Shown here in pieces: positions 39,658 through 48,188 of a stretch of DNA of 64,000 nucleotides. The first letter of the stretch is position 1; every line of letters starts with the position of its first letter. A model generated the notes under the pieces. It was not told where the DNA came from. It saw only the letters and a program-made list of their open reading frames with translations, and did no database searches. The position numbers were made by a program, and so were the translations under genes. The DNA is from Phocaeicola massiliensis B84634 = Timone 84634 = DSM 17679 = JCM 13223 (GTDB taxonomy: Bacteria > Bacteroidota > Bacteroidia > Bacteroidales > Bacteroidaceae). The stretch covers positions 1,233,206-1,297,205 of the forward strand of contig NZ_KB905472.1 in the NCBI RefSeq assembly GCF_000382445.1, read 5' to 3'.

Positions 39658-41628
39658 ATGAAAGCAATTCAGCTAAAATCAATCACGCTTCGCAACTGGC
39701 GTGGAGAAAAAGAAAGGACAACACAGTTCCATACAGATGGCACTGTTACACGTATCTGTGGTCGTAACGGTCTCGGCAAGTCCAGGCACATGGATGCGTT
39801 CTGTTGGCTGCTTTTCGGCAAGGACAGCAAAGACCGTAAAGACTTCAACTTGCGCACCACAGACGAAAAGGGCAATCCCCTACAGCATTGTGAATGCTCC
39901 GTAGAGGGAACATTAGTCGTTGATGGAACGGAAATTACCATCAAACGAGAGTATAAGGAGCAATGGGTCAAACCTCGTGGACAAGTAGAGGAAGTGTTCA
40001 AGGGGAATGTCACCGAATGCACATGGGACGGCGTACCTGTTCGTGTCAATGAGTATAAGGAACGTATAAATGCCGAAATCATTGATGAGAACCTTTTCAA
40101 GATGCTAACCAATACCGAGTATTTCCTATCGTTAAAACAAGATGTTCAACGTGAAGTGTTAATGTCCATTGCCGGAGCCAAAACAGACAACGAATTGGCG
40201 CAGGGAAATGCAGAATTTACCGCTCTCGTAGACATGTTGAGTGGCAAATCATTGGCAGATTATCGTCGGCAGATTGCCGCAGAGAAAAAACGTCTAAAAA
40301 TGCAAGCGGATGAAATCAAGCCACGTATCGACCAAACGGACAAGATGAAACCAGAAGCCGAGGATTGGAACTCATTGGAAGAAATGCTCACCGACAAAAA
40401 GAAAGAGCTGGAAGAAATAAACGAACTTCTGCATTCTGAAGATGCTCGCAAGCAATCTGCCATCGATAAAAAAGCTGCGCTGAACCGTGAAAAACGGCAA
40501 ATCGAACAGCAACAGAAGGATATTCTTGCCGCAGAAAGGAGAAGTCGTCAGGAGGAAGCCGATAAGCAGAACGAAACACGTAATGAAATCGAGAAAGAGT
40601 TGAAGAATATTCATTCCGAACGATCGGATTGCAATATAGACATTACCCGTGCAAAAGAACGCATCAAGTATTTGAACGAAGAAATAACTAGAACAACAAG
40701 CAGACTTGAAGAATTACGTTCCGAATGGGCATCCATTCGTGCCACACAGTACACCGGTGATAATATCTGTCCTCATTGCGGCCAGCCTTTACCCGACAAT
40801 ATGATACAAGACGCTCTCCAAAAGTTTGAAGAATATAAACAAAACAGGCTCAAAGAGAATCAATCACGTGGAAAATCCCTGTCGACACAAGTCGAATCAT
40901 ACCGAGAGGAATTAAACAGGCGTAATGAAGAACTTGTAGAGCATTCTAAAAAGATTACTGCCATTGACGAATGTATTGCAGGGCTGTATGATCGTCTGAA
41001 ATCCACCCCGAAAGCAGCACCGTCCGCCATCAACGAAAACGAGCTGCCTGCGTATGCAGCAAACCTAAAACGTTTGGATGAGATAGAAAAAGAAATAGCA
41101 AATATCACATATACTCAGACAGATACCGAACTGTCCGAACGTGCCGAGTTGGTGAAATCTGCTATTAAGAACTTGGAAATCCAACTAAACAACCGTACCA
41201 TTATCGCCAACTATGATAAAGAAATAGAGCGTCTTGAAAAGGAAGGTCGTGAACTCGCACAGAAGATAGCCGACATAGAGAAACGTGAATATATAGCTGC
41301 TAAGTTTGCCAAAGCTCGCATTGATGATTGTGAGAGCCGTTTGAACTCGCTGTTTGGCATGGTACACTGGAAACTTTTCGATACCACTCTTGACGGAAAC
41401 GAATACGAAGTATGTATCCCTATAATTGATGGTGTGTCCTATGGTACGTGCAATACAGCAAAGCAAGTGAACGCAGGTATTGACATCACCAACACATTGG
41501 CAAGGCATTACGAAGTCTATGCTCCAATGTTCATTGACCGTGCCGAAAGCGTGAATACATTCATTGCTTCCAACGCACAAATGATATTCTTGCAGGTTAC
41601 AACAGACAGTCAACTAACAGTAAAATAA
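39658..41628 (+). CDS. SbcC/Rad50-like AAA ATPase
   Basis: 656 residues. The N-terminal ABC-type head has LKSITLRNWRGEKE and Walker A GRNGLGKS near residue 40. A long coiled coil runs from about 200 to 550, broken by a Rad50-type zinc hook, CPHCGQPLP, at residue 371. The C-terminal part (MFIDRAESVNTFIASNAQMI) holds the Walker B/D-loop equivalent in a shortened form. It probably acts with the RecT-like and nuclease genes that follow in phage DNA recombination or end processing. No SbcD/Mre11 partner is adjacent; the MBL-fold protein may fill that place. Confidence 0.85.
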   Translation: MKAIQLKSITLRNWRGEKERTTQFHTDGTVTRICGRNGLGKSRHMDAFCWLLFGKDSKDRKDFNLRTTDEKGNPLQHCECSVEGTLVVDGTEITIKREYKEQWVKPRGQVEEVFKGNVTECTWDGVPVRVNEYKERINAEIIDENLFKMLTNTEYFLSLKQDVQREVLMSIAGAKTDNELAQGNAEFTALVDMLSGKSLADYRRQIAAEKKRLKMQADEIKPRIDQTDKMKPEAEDWNSLEEMLTDKKKELEEINELLHSEDARKQSAIDKKAALNREKRQIEQQQKDILAAERRSRQEEADKQNETRNEIEKELKNIHSERSDCNIDITRAKERIKYLNEEITRTTSRLEELRSEWASIRATQYTGDNICPHCGQPLPDNMIQDALQKFEEYKQNRLKENQSRGKSLSTQVESYREELNRRNEELVEHSKKITAIDECIAGLYDRLKSTPKAAPSAINENELPAYAANLKRLDEIEKEIANITYTQTDTELSERAELVKSAIKNLEIQLNNRTIIANYDKEIERLEKEGRELAQKIADIEKREYIAAKFAKARIDDCESRLNSLFGMVHWKLFDTTLDGNEYEVCIPIIDGVSYGTCNTAKQVNAGIDITNTLARHYEVYAPMFIDRAESVNTFIASNAQMIFLQVTTDSQLTVK

Positions 41629-41655
41629 ATAGTTAAATCTTTAATTATTAGAATT

Positions 41656-42546
41656 ATGAACGAAAGACAAATCACACCGGTTACACATCAAAGTAACGTT
41701 CCTGCTGGCATCAACTTCTTTGACCCGACAACCATTGAAACGCTCAACCGTTTCTCCACCATGTTTGCCAATTCCAGTCTTGTACCCGAAAGTTACCGCA
41801 TTGGCGGTGTTGTTGGCGGTAAGACCGGAGAAGGACCTAAAAAAACGGTCTCTGAAGCCGAAGCAGTAGCCAACTGCGTAATCGCATTCGATGTGGCCAC
41901 ACGCATTGGCGCATCCCCTCTTATGGTAATGCAGAACTTGTACATTGTATATGGTCGCCCATCTTGGTCGTCCAAGTTCCTAATTGCCACTATCAATACT
42001 TGTGGACGCTTTGAACCACTGAAGTTTGAATTGACATCAAATGGAGTTTGCAATAACGGTGTGGCAAATGTCAAGTGTGTGGCATGGACTACTCCTAAAG
42101 GTGTTACGCATGATGAGAACGGAAAACCGGTTACATCAAAATCACCACTTGCCTTACGTGGTACAGCCGTTACCATACAAATGGCGATTGATGAGGGTTG
42201 GTATAGCAAAAACGGCAGCAAGTGGCGTACTATGCCCGAACAGATGTTACGTTACCGTGCCGCCTCGTTCTGGTGCTCTACATACTCACCGGAACTGTCA
42301 ATGGGTATGCGTACCGTTGAAGAAAATGTAGAGGACGCCGATTATGTCGATGTTACAGAACAGGTTGCGAAAGAAATTTCCACGCAAGCCAACAAAGGCA
42401 CTATCAGTTTTGATGATGCAGTAGCTCCGGTTTCCAACGAAGTTCCGGCAGGTGTTGACCCTGAAACAGGAGAAATTAAAGAGCCCCAAGGTGAAACAAG
42501 TACCGAAAAACAAGCCTCAACCGAGGATGATGGACCGGGCTATTAA
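41656..42546 (+). CDS. RecT-like single-strand annealing protein
   Basis: 296 residues. The central part (ATRIGASPLMVMQNLYIVYG, RPSWSSKFLIATINTCGRF, WRTMPEQMLRYRAASFWCS) matches the Bacteroides-phage group of RecT/Redbeta-like proteins often annotated 'recombinase RecT'. The C-terminal ~60 residues are acidic and low complexity (PAGVDPETGEIKEPQGETST), as often seen in SSB-binding tails. It would anneal single strands during phage replication. Placed between the Rad50-like ATPase and an MBL nuclease. Confidence 0.7.
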   Translation: MNERQITPVTHQSNVPAGINFFDPTTIETLNRFSTMFANSSLVPESYRIGGVVGGKTGEGPKKTVSEAEAVANCVIAFDVATRIGASPLMVMQNLYIVYGRPSWSSKFLIATINTCGRFEPLKFELTSNGVCNNGVANVKCVAWTTPKGVTHDENGKPVTSKSPLALRGTAVTIQMAIDEGWYSKNGSKWRTMPEQMLRYRAASFWCSTYSPELSMGMRTVEENVEDADYVDVTEQVAKEISTQANKGTISFDDAVAPVSNEVPAGVDPETGEIKEPQGETSTEKQASTEDDGPGY

Positions 42547-42557
42547 TCCTATTTGAA

Positions 42558-43307
42558 ATGAAACTTCATGTGTTAGGTTCTTCATCATCAGGCAACTGTT
42601 ACCTCTTCCAGTCTGAAAAGACTGGTGAGGTACTTGCAGTGGAAGCCGGAGTTAAGTTCAACAAAGTAAAAAAGGTTCTTGACTTCAATCTAAACAGCAT
42701 TGTTGGTTGTATCGTCAGCCATGAGCATGGCGACCATGCCAAATGTGTGGGCGATTTTATAAACGCCTGCATACCTTGCTATATGAGTCAAGGCACAAAA
42801 CATGCGCTTGGTTTCTCTTCCAGCTATTGGGCAAAAGGGCTGTTGCCATTCGAACAAGTTGTGATAAATGGATTTAGAGTGATACCGTTCCCTGTACAAC
42901 ATGATGCTGCGGAACCTTACGGATACCTCATCCGTCATGAAGAGTGCGGAACAGTGCTGTTTGCCACAGACACCTATTTCCTAAAATACAAATTTCCCGG
43001 TCTTAACAATGTAATGTTGGAGTGCAATTATAGCAAGGAAATTCTTGATGCAAATTTCACTGCCGGGCGCATTGACAAGAAACGCTACGAACGCACCATT
43101 AAGTCGCACATGTCCTATGATAACTGTCTCCTCACATTGCAAGCCAATGACCTGTCTCAAGTATGCAACATTCTACTCCTGCATCTGTCCGACAATAACA
43201 GCAATGCTACGGAGTTTATCCATGGAATAGAAAGATTATATCCAGAGATAGAAATAACAGCCGCTACAAATGGGCTTTCGTTAACATTTAACAAGAATCC
43301 CTATTAG
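42558..43307 (+). CDS. MBL-fold metallo-hydrolase, YycJ/WalJ-like nuclease
   Basis: 249 residues. GSSSSGNCYLF at the start and the metal motif SHEHGDHAK near residue 55 identify the metallo-beta-lactamase fold; later histidines are in PFPVQHDAAEPYGY and FATDTYFLKYKF. YycJ-like members are DNA exonucleases. Standing next to a RecT-like gene it may provide the exonuclease activity that makes single strands for annealing; this is inference. Confidence 0.82.
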   Translation: MKLHVLGSSSSGNCYLFQSEKTGEVLAVEAGVKFNKVKKVLDFNLNSIVGCIVSHEHGDHAKCVGDFINACIPCYMSQGTKHALGFSSSYWAKGLLPFEQVVINGFRVIPFPVQHDAAEPYGYLIRHEECGTVLFATDTYFLKYKFPGLNNVMLECNYSKEILDANFTAGRIDKKRYERTIKSHMSYDNCLLTLQANDLSQVCNILLLHLSDNNSNATEFIHGIERLYPEIEITAATNGLSLTFNKNPY

Positions 43308-43358
43308 CATTTGTGATTATGAGGAAAAATAATAGTAACCAGTAAATAAAGAAGTAAT

Positions 43359-43538
43359 ATGAGAATCTATTTTGATATAATATTTATTGTTTTGAATATC
43401 ATCATTTTTGCTGTTAACTTTCATTTTGCTTTAGAATCCAAATCCTCTAAAGCATATACGTATGCCATTTTAGGAATGAGTTTTGCCATTGCAGCCATCG
43501 TCCTACTTCTATCTGCGGATTTAAATCAAGAATCATAA
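43359..43538 (+). CDS. Small two-helix membrane protein
   Basis: 59 residues with two hydrophobic segments (IIFIVLNIIIFAVNFHFAL and AILGMSFAIAAIVLLL). The ATG has GAAGTAAT upstream. Unknown function. A 24-codon frame (43538-43612) overlaps its stop as TAATG but has no other support. Confidence 0.55.
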   Translation: MRIYFDIIFIVLNIIIFAVNFHFALESKSSKAYTYAILGMSFAIAAIVLLLSADLNQES

Positions 43539-43626
43539 TGAAAAAATCAGTTGAAAATACTCAATACAAAACTGAGAATTGTAGGCCAAACAATAGTGAT
43601 CTATCATTTTAATAAAAATAAAAACA

Positions 43627-43902
43627 ATGAGAAAAATTGAGATCGTTGAACATGTTATCAACAATACGACTATTAGTCGCTCACAGGCTATTCAAGCCGT
43701 AGATTGTGCTTTTGATGCTATTGAGAAAGCACTTTGTAAAGGTGAAAGTGTCTATATACGTGGTTTTGGCACTATCAAGACTTATATCACAAAAGAAAGG
43801 AAAGCCCGTAATATCTACAAGAGAACAACGGTAATCATTCCGGCAAGACGAACAGTAAAACTTGTAGTCAGTAAACAACTCAAAGAAAAAATGAACTCAT
43901 GA
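43627..43902 (+). CDS. HU-family DNA-binding protein
   Basis: 91 residues, full HU length. Visible: helical N-terminus (NNTTISRSQAIQAVDCAFDA), GESVYIRGFGTIKT, and the DNA-binding arm with RKARNIYKRTTVIIPARRTV. It would bend phage DNA and may help recombination or replication. Stop overlaps the next gene's start by four bases. Confidence 0.92.
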   Translation: MRKIEIVEHVINNTTISRSQAIQAVDCAFDAIEKALCKGESVYIRGFGTIKTYITKERKARNIYKRTTVIIPARRTVKLVVSKQLKEKMNS

Positions 43903-44516
43903 TGCACACGTGGTTTGAATGTAAAATCCGTTATGAAAAGACAATGGATAACGGAATGAACAAGAAAGTAACAGAACCCTATCTGGTTGACGCGCTCAGC
44001 TTCACGGAAGCGGAAGCACGCATCATTGAAGAAATGACACCCTTTATTTCCGGTGAGTTTACAGTTTCCGACATTAAACGTGCCAACTATAGCGAGCTCT
44101 TTCCCTGTGAGGAAGACAGTGCCGACCGCTGGTTCAAGTGCAAGCTGTATTTCATTACCTCAGATGAAAAAAGTGGAGCAGAAAAAAAGACGGCTACCAA
44201 CGTACTGGTACAAGCAGCCGACTTGCGTGATGCAGTAAATAAACTGGATGAGGGTATGAAAGGCACAATGGCCGACTACCAAATTGCATCGGTAGCGGAA
44301 ACTGCCATTATGGACGTCTATCCATATGCCGCAGATGAGTCCATTACGGATATCATCAGTGAAAATGCCAATTCGCCTGTTGTACGAAATTTCATACAAT
44401 CTCTCCCCGAAGGTTGCAGGACAACGATAACCGTTGGTGGGAAAAAAGTTGTAGTAGACAAGACCGGAAAAGACACCATTGTTACACCCGAAAAGCAAAG
44501 CGACAATGACACTTGA
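43899..44516 (+). CDS. DUF4494 domain protein
   Basis: 205 residues. The first part (TWFECKIRYEKTMDNGMNKK, EPYLVDALSFTEAEARI) matches DUF4494, a domain found in Bacteroidetes phages and conjugative elements, and is partly repeated in RWFKCKLYFITSDEKSG with NVLVQAADLRDAVNKLDEGM, so the protein seems to hold two related halves. Function unknown. ATG codons at 43899 and 43902 are both possible. Confidence 0.8.
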   Translation: MMHTWFECKIRYEKTMDNGMNKKVTEPYLVDALSFTEAEARIIEEMTPFISGEFTVSDIKRANYSELFPCEEDSADRWFKCKLYFITSDEKSGAEKKTATNVLVQAADLRDAVNKLDEGMKGTMADYQIASVAETAIMDVYPYAADESITDIISENANSPVVRNFIQSLPEGCRTTITVGGKKVVVDKTGKDTIVTPEKQSDNDT

Positions 44517-44919
44517 GGAAATGCTTCAAATGGAAAGGAAACGAAAAAAGAAGCAAAAATATGACGATGAGGAACATCGCATACAATGCTCTTGCGTAAA
44601 GTGGTTCAATTTGAAGTATCCGAAGTTAAAAGGCCGGTTGTTTGCTGTGCCGAACGGAGGAAGACGTGATACTGTTACAGGTGGCAAATTGAAAGCTGAG
44701 GGCGTAACAGCCGGTGTATCCGATTTGATTCTGTTGAAAAGCAATCGTGATTATGGTGCGCTGCTCATTGAAATGAAAAAGAAAGGCGGCTATCAATCTC
44801 CATCACAAAAAGAATGGCAAAAGATAATATGTGAAAACGGAGAATACAAATATGTTCTGTGCTTTTCGCTAGATGATTTCATTCGTGAAGTGGATGATTA
44901 TTTGAGAAATGAATTTTAA
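44506..44919 (+). CDS. VRR-NUC domain nuclease
   Basis: 137 residues from the ATG at 44506, which overlaps the previous gene by 11 bases; the upstream extension has no ATG. Core motifs of the VRR-NUC PD-(D/E)XK fold: CSCVKWFN, FAVPNGGRRD, AEGVTAGVSDLILL, LLIEMKKKGGYQSPSQKEW. These are structure-specific or Holliday-junction-type nucleases in phages. Confidence 0.88.
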   Translation: MTLEEMLQMERKRKKKQKYDDEEHRIQCSCVKWFNLKYPKLKGRLFAVPNGGRRDTVTGGKLKAEGVTAGVSDLILLKSNRDYGALLIEMKKKGGYQSPSQKEWQKIICENGEYKYVLCFSLDDFIREVDDYLRNEF

Positions 44920-44930
44920 AAAAGTCAGAT

Positions 44931-45731
44931 ATGGCACGAACTTTTAAAAAAGGTCTTGACTATTTCCCTCTGGATATAGATATATTTAACGACCTTAAAA
45001 TAAGAAAACTAATCAAGTATCAAGGTGGAAAAGCTATAACGGTATATGCTCTGCTGCTCTGCAATATCTACAAGAGTGGGTATTATATGAAGTGGGATAA
45101 AGAGTTGCCTTTCATTTGCTCGGAGCTTACGGGATTTGAGGAGGCATATATATCAGAAGTAATCAAAACCTGCCTGACACTGGGGTTGTTTTCAAAAGAA
45201 TTGTTTGACGCTGAAAAAGTATTGACTTCTAAAGGTATTCAGGAAAGGTATAGTCGTATATGCGTACAGTGCCGTCGTGTTTGCTATATTGGGGATTATA
45301 ACCTAATCGAGAAAAGAAAGCCCAAACAAACTGAAAAACTGCCACGAAAGAATGACAATCCACAAACGATACAAGGTAGTACAACAGTGCAAAACGAACT
45401 GCAATACGAGCCTTACTCCATGACTATCGATGAAGAAATTGCCGAACTGAAAAAAGACGAGTGTTGGCTTGACCAATTACAAGTGCTTCATGCAACGAAT
45501 ATTTCCTCTTTGCGCAGCAGTCTTGACGACTTCCGGGTGCAATGCCTGGCAGACGGGAAAGACCGGCATTCTTCCTTACAGGATGCCAAACAGCACTTCA
45601 ACGCATGGTTGAGAATTGTAAATGATAAAAATAAAAGAAAAGATGATAAAGTTAGACCCGAAAGCAGAAATCAACGCAGAGGTAATCTTCTCAAATCTGA
45701 TGAAGAGAAAACATATGGTAACTCGTTTTAG
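44931..45731 (+). CDS. Phage replisome organiser, DUF4373 (Lin1244/Lin1753-like)
   Basis: 266 residues. The N-terminus GLDYFPLDIDIFNDLKIRKL with GKAITVYALLLCNIYKSGYY is the Lin1244/Lin1753 winged-helix signature. The C-terminal part (LRSSLDDFRVQCLADGKD, FNAWLRIVNDK) is of the kind that contacts origin DNA or the helicase loader. It likely opens the phage origin and recruits the DnaC-like protein encoded next. Confidence 0.85.
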   Translation: MARTFKKGLDYFPLDIDIFNDLKIRKLIKYQGGKAITVYALLLCNIYKSGYYMKWDKELPFICSELTGFEEAYISEVIKTCLTLGLFSKELFDAEKVLTSKGIQERYSRICVQCRRVCYIGDYNLIEKRKPKQTEKLPRKNDNPQTIQGSTTVQNELQYEPYSMTIDEEIAELKKDECWLDQLQVLHATNISSLRSSLDDFRVQCLADGKDRHSSLQDAKQHFNAWLRIVNDKNKRKDDKVRPESRNQRRGNLLKSDEEKTYGNSF

Positions 45732-46365
45732 ATTGCCATATACCGCCAAGCAAGTTTACGCTATGCTATATGAAGCGTGCCGGGTGGAAGTTGCTCATAG
45801 GCATAGGGAATTTAATGCCACCGAACAATACAAAAAGCACCTTTGGGACATTTCCAATTGGATTACATCGGAAGCCTCCACTTTCGGATTGTTCCTTTGC
45901 GGCGATGCCGGAAATGGGAAAACCACCATTCTGCGTGCATTGCAAAACCTTATAAACTACTTGCGCTCTGATGAGGGGTATAACAGCAATGCGGATGCAT
46001 ATCCGATACGCGGCTACATGATGGTATCGGCTAAAGAACTCGTCTTGCTGGCTAAAGCGTATAACAATCCCACACGCGACAACACCTCCGATGTGGCACG
46101 CTACAAAAGGCTGCGCCAAATCGAAATACTCGCAATCGACGAACTCGGCTCCGAACCGAAAGAAAGCATTCATTATGGCGATTACGTAACCGCCGCCATG
46201 GATATGCTGTCTTTCCGCTATGAAGAGCAGTTCTGTACGCTGGTCTCATCCAATCTTACGGCAAAAGAAATTGCAGAATATTACGACGAACGAATTGCAG
46301 ACCGTTTCCGTGAAATGATGCTAATCATCAATTTCGGCAATGAGCAGTCATTCAGAAAACAGTAA
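45622..46365 (+). CDS. DnaC-like helicase loader (AAA+ ATPase)
   Basis: Up to 247 residues; the ATG at 45643 (MIKLDPKAEINAEVIF) is an equally good start, and both overlap the replisome organiser gene by 90-110 bases. Walker A is FLCGDAGNGKTTILRAL, Walker B EILAIDELGSEPK, sensor region TLVSSNLTAKEIAE. It would load the host DnaB helicase at the phage origin. Confidence 0.9.
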   Translation: MIKIKEKMIKLDPKAEINAEVIFSNLMKRKHMVTRFRLPYTAKQVYAMLYEACRVEVAHRHREFNATEQYKKHLWDISNWITSEASTFGLFLCGDAGNGKTTILRALQNLINYLRSDEGYNSNADAYPIRGYMMVSAKELVLLAKAYNNPTRDNTSDVARYKRLRQIEILAIDELGSEPKESIHYGDYVTAAMDMLSFRYEEQFCTLVSSNLTAKEIAEYYDERIADRFREMMLIINFGNEQSFRKQ

Positions 46366-46387
46366 ACTAATTAAAAACATTACGACG

Positions 46388-46567
46388 ATGAATACAGATT
46401 ATAGTTATTGTTCGGGCGTTACCTGCTCAATTCGCAAGAGTTGTAAACGCTATTTGCCCGATTCACCCGATATACGTTTGCGATGGGTATGTCCGGCATA
46501 CAATCCGGAAACAGACAAATGCAAGTACTATGAACCAACTGAAGTAGCAAAAACAAAAAATCCGTAA
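46388..46567 (+). CDS. Small cysteine-rich protein
   Basis: 59 residues with six cysteines (YCSGVTCSIRKSCKRYL, WVCPAYNPETDKCKYY), probably binding a metal or a disulfide-knotted small fold. The ATG at 46388 fits better than one at 46340 inside the loader gene. Unknown function; two bases before the methyltransferase. Confidence 0.65.
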   Translation: MNTDYSYCSGVTCSIRKSCKRYLPDSPDIRLRWVCPAYNPETDKCKYYEPTEVAKTKNP

Positions 46568-46569
46568 TC

Positions 46570-47745
46570 ATGGAAAAGAACAAGTTTACCCATGGTAGTT
46601 TGTTCAGCGGCATCGGTGGTTCGGAAATAGCTGCCGAGATAATGGGCTGGAAAAATATGTTCCATTGTGAAATAAACCCGTTCGGGAGAAAAATACTTGA
46701 TTATTGGTTCCCAAACAGCAAAAGTTATGAAGACATCACGAAAACAGATTTTACAGAGTGGCGGGAAAAAATCAATGTCCTCACCGGAGGTTTTCCCTGT
46801 CAGCCCTTTTCCGTTGCCGGACAGCGAAAGGGAGCGGAAGATAACCGCTATCTCTGGCCGGAAATGCTACGAGCGATACGGGAGATTCAGCCCGATTGGG
46901 TTGTTGGTGAAAACGTTGCTGGAATCCTCTCAATGGTACAACCCGGCAGTGAAACTGCGTTGGGACGTGAAGAATCTCTGTTCGGAGAGGTTGACCGAGA
47001 AAGAATATTGCATCGGCAGGAATACGTCGTCGAAACAGTGTGTAACGACCTTGAACGTGAAGGATATTCCGTCCAACCGGTTGTTATTCCGGCTTGTGCC
47101 GTCGGAGCGCCGCACAGAAGAGACCGTGTCTTCTTTATTGCCCACCGTGCAGACGCAGGGGTTAAAGGTATGCAACGAAAATGGGAAGACAACATTCTAT
47201 CCGGTAGGACTGCTTCCGACACCGATGGCAAGCGATGCAACAACTGGAGCGATAATTGGCAAGAACGACCAATTTGCTACGACCAGAAACGGTACTCCGA
47301 AGAAAATCAATCAGAACGGACAGAACGGAAGCGTAGGACTTGCGAGAATGGTTCGGTTGCTTCCTACTCCCAATGCTCGGGAAGCGGACAAATACAGCAA
47401 GAAATACAATCCGAACAGCCAAATGGGCACAGCTTTGACAGCAATGGCAGTAAACGGAATGTTGCCTACTCCGACAGCGAGCTGTTACAATACAGGAACT
47501 CCGGCAGACAGGAAGGACGGAAAAACGAGAAAAAGCCAATTGAACCACCTTATTGCCCGGAAGACTGGTCACGCTTCCCAACTCAATCCCCTGTTTGTAG
47601 CCGAGATGATGGGATTTCCACCAGATTGGACGGTATTGCCTTTTCAAAGTGGCGGCAGGAATCGATAAAGGCATATGGCAATGCGATTGTTCCACAAGTA
47701 ATGTATGAGATATTCCAAGCTATTCAAGAAACTTATAATCAATAA
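46570..47745 (+). CDS. DNA cytosine-5 methyltransferase
   Basis: 391 residues with motif I LFSGIGGSEIAAEIMGW, motif IV GGFPCQPFSVAGQRKG (catalytic Cys77), motif VI GENVAG, motif VIII HRRDRVFFIAH and motif X IKAYGNAIVPQVMYEIF. All parts needed for activity are there. The region between VIII and X, normally target recognition, is strongly polar and overlaps a second long open frame (46697-47668). The enzyme would mark phage DNA against host restriction; no cognate endonuclease is adjacent. Confidence 0.93.
   Translation: MEKNKFTHGSLFSGIGGSEIAAEIMGWKNMFHCEINPFGRKILDYWFPNSKSYEDITKTDFTEWREKINVLTGGFPCQPFSVAGQRKGAEDNRYLWPEMLRAIREIQPDWVVGENVAGILSMVQPGSETALGREESLFGEVDRERILHRQEYVVETVCNDLEREGYSVQPVVIPACAVGAPHRRDRVFFIAHRADAGVKGMQRKWEDNILSGRTASDTDGKRCNNWSDNWQERPICYDQKRYSEENQSERTERKRRTCENGSVASYSQCSGSGQIQQEIQSEQPNGHSFDSNGSKRNVAYSDSELLQYRNSGRQEGRKNEKKPIEPPYCPEDWSRFPTQSPVCSRDDGISTRLDGIAFSKWRQESIKAYGNAIVPQVMYEIFQAIQETYNQ
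46697..47668 (+). other. Long overlapping +1 frame inside the methyltransferase gene
   Basis: A 323-codon frame in the +1 phase runs inside the methyltransferase gene. Its second half reads like a conserved phage protein: three LPTP repeats (LLPTPMASDATTG, LLPTPNAREADK, MLPTPTASCYN) and SQLNPLFVAEMMGFPPDWT, a segment I know from the C-terminal part of other phage cytosine methyltransferases. The first half has no recognisable motif. So both phases from about 47170 to 47668 look protein-like. It could be overprinting or the trace of an old frameshift. Confidence 0.5.
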
Positions 47746-47750
47746 TAACC

Positions 47751-48188
47751 ATGGACAATTCAATTTATAAAAAATGCACAGAGTGCGGGCAAACAAAGCA
47801 TATTTCAGAGTTCAGCAAATCATATCCTAACAGGTGTAAAACTTGTGTAGCAGAACACACGAGACAAATGAGAGCTGCTGAAAAACTTAAAGCTAAAGTA
47901 AAGGTTACCGGCGAGGTCATAGATGTTGAACCGTCAGGTACTATGCAGGTTTTATGCGGTTCATTCATAACGAAAGACGGTCGAAGAATGCCCGGAACAG
48001 CACTTGAATTTGAAAAAGCCATAGACTGGGAACAACGCAGATACGAGATTGCGAAAGAGCTAATGAAAGGATTTTCAGCCAATTCACATAATCAGTGTGT
48101 GGATGCAAGTAGCGAAACGTTAGCCCAGTGGAGCATTAGCGGTGCTGATGCTCTTATTGCAGAATTGAAGAAAGGAGGTAAAGGATGA
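47751..48188 (+). CDS. Zinc-ribbon protein, unknown
   Basis: 145 residues. The N-terminal CTECGQTKHISEFSK with CKTCVAEHTRQM is a four-cysteine zinc ribbon like that preceding some HNH nucleases, but no HNH motif follows. The middle (MQVLCGSFITKDGRRMPGTA) is of unknown type. It overlaps the PP-loop gene by four bases. Confidence 0.7.
   Translation: MDNSIYKKCTECGQTKHISEFSKSYPNRCKTCVAEHTRQMRAAEKLKAKVKVTGEVIDVEPSGTMQVLCGSFITKDGRRMPGTALEFEKAIDWEQRRYEIAKELMKGFSANSHNQCVDASSETLAQWSISGADALIAELKKGGKG

Noticed and set aside
39534..39767. A 77-codon frame across the tRNA-like gene
   Set aside because: Its translation (DSSADRA, GSNPVPP) is the usual artefact of reading through a tRNA; it overlaps the ATPase start in another phase.
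43538..43612. 24-codon frame overlapping a stop as TAATG
   Set aside because: Too short, with no recognisable feature, and no independent signal; not listed as a gene.
46570..47745. Restriction-modification system
   Set aside because: No restriction endonuclease gene neighbours the methyltransferase; the VRR-NUC protein is of the phage recombination type.
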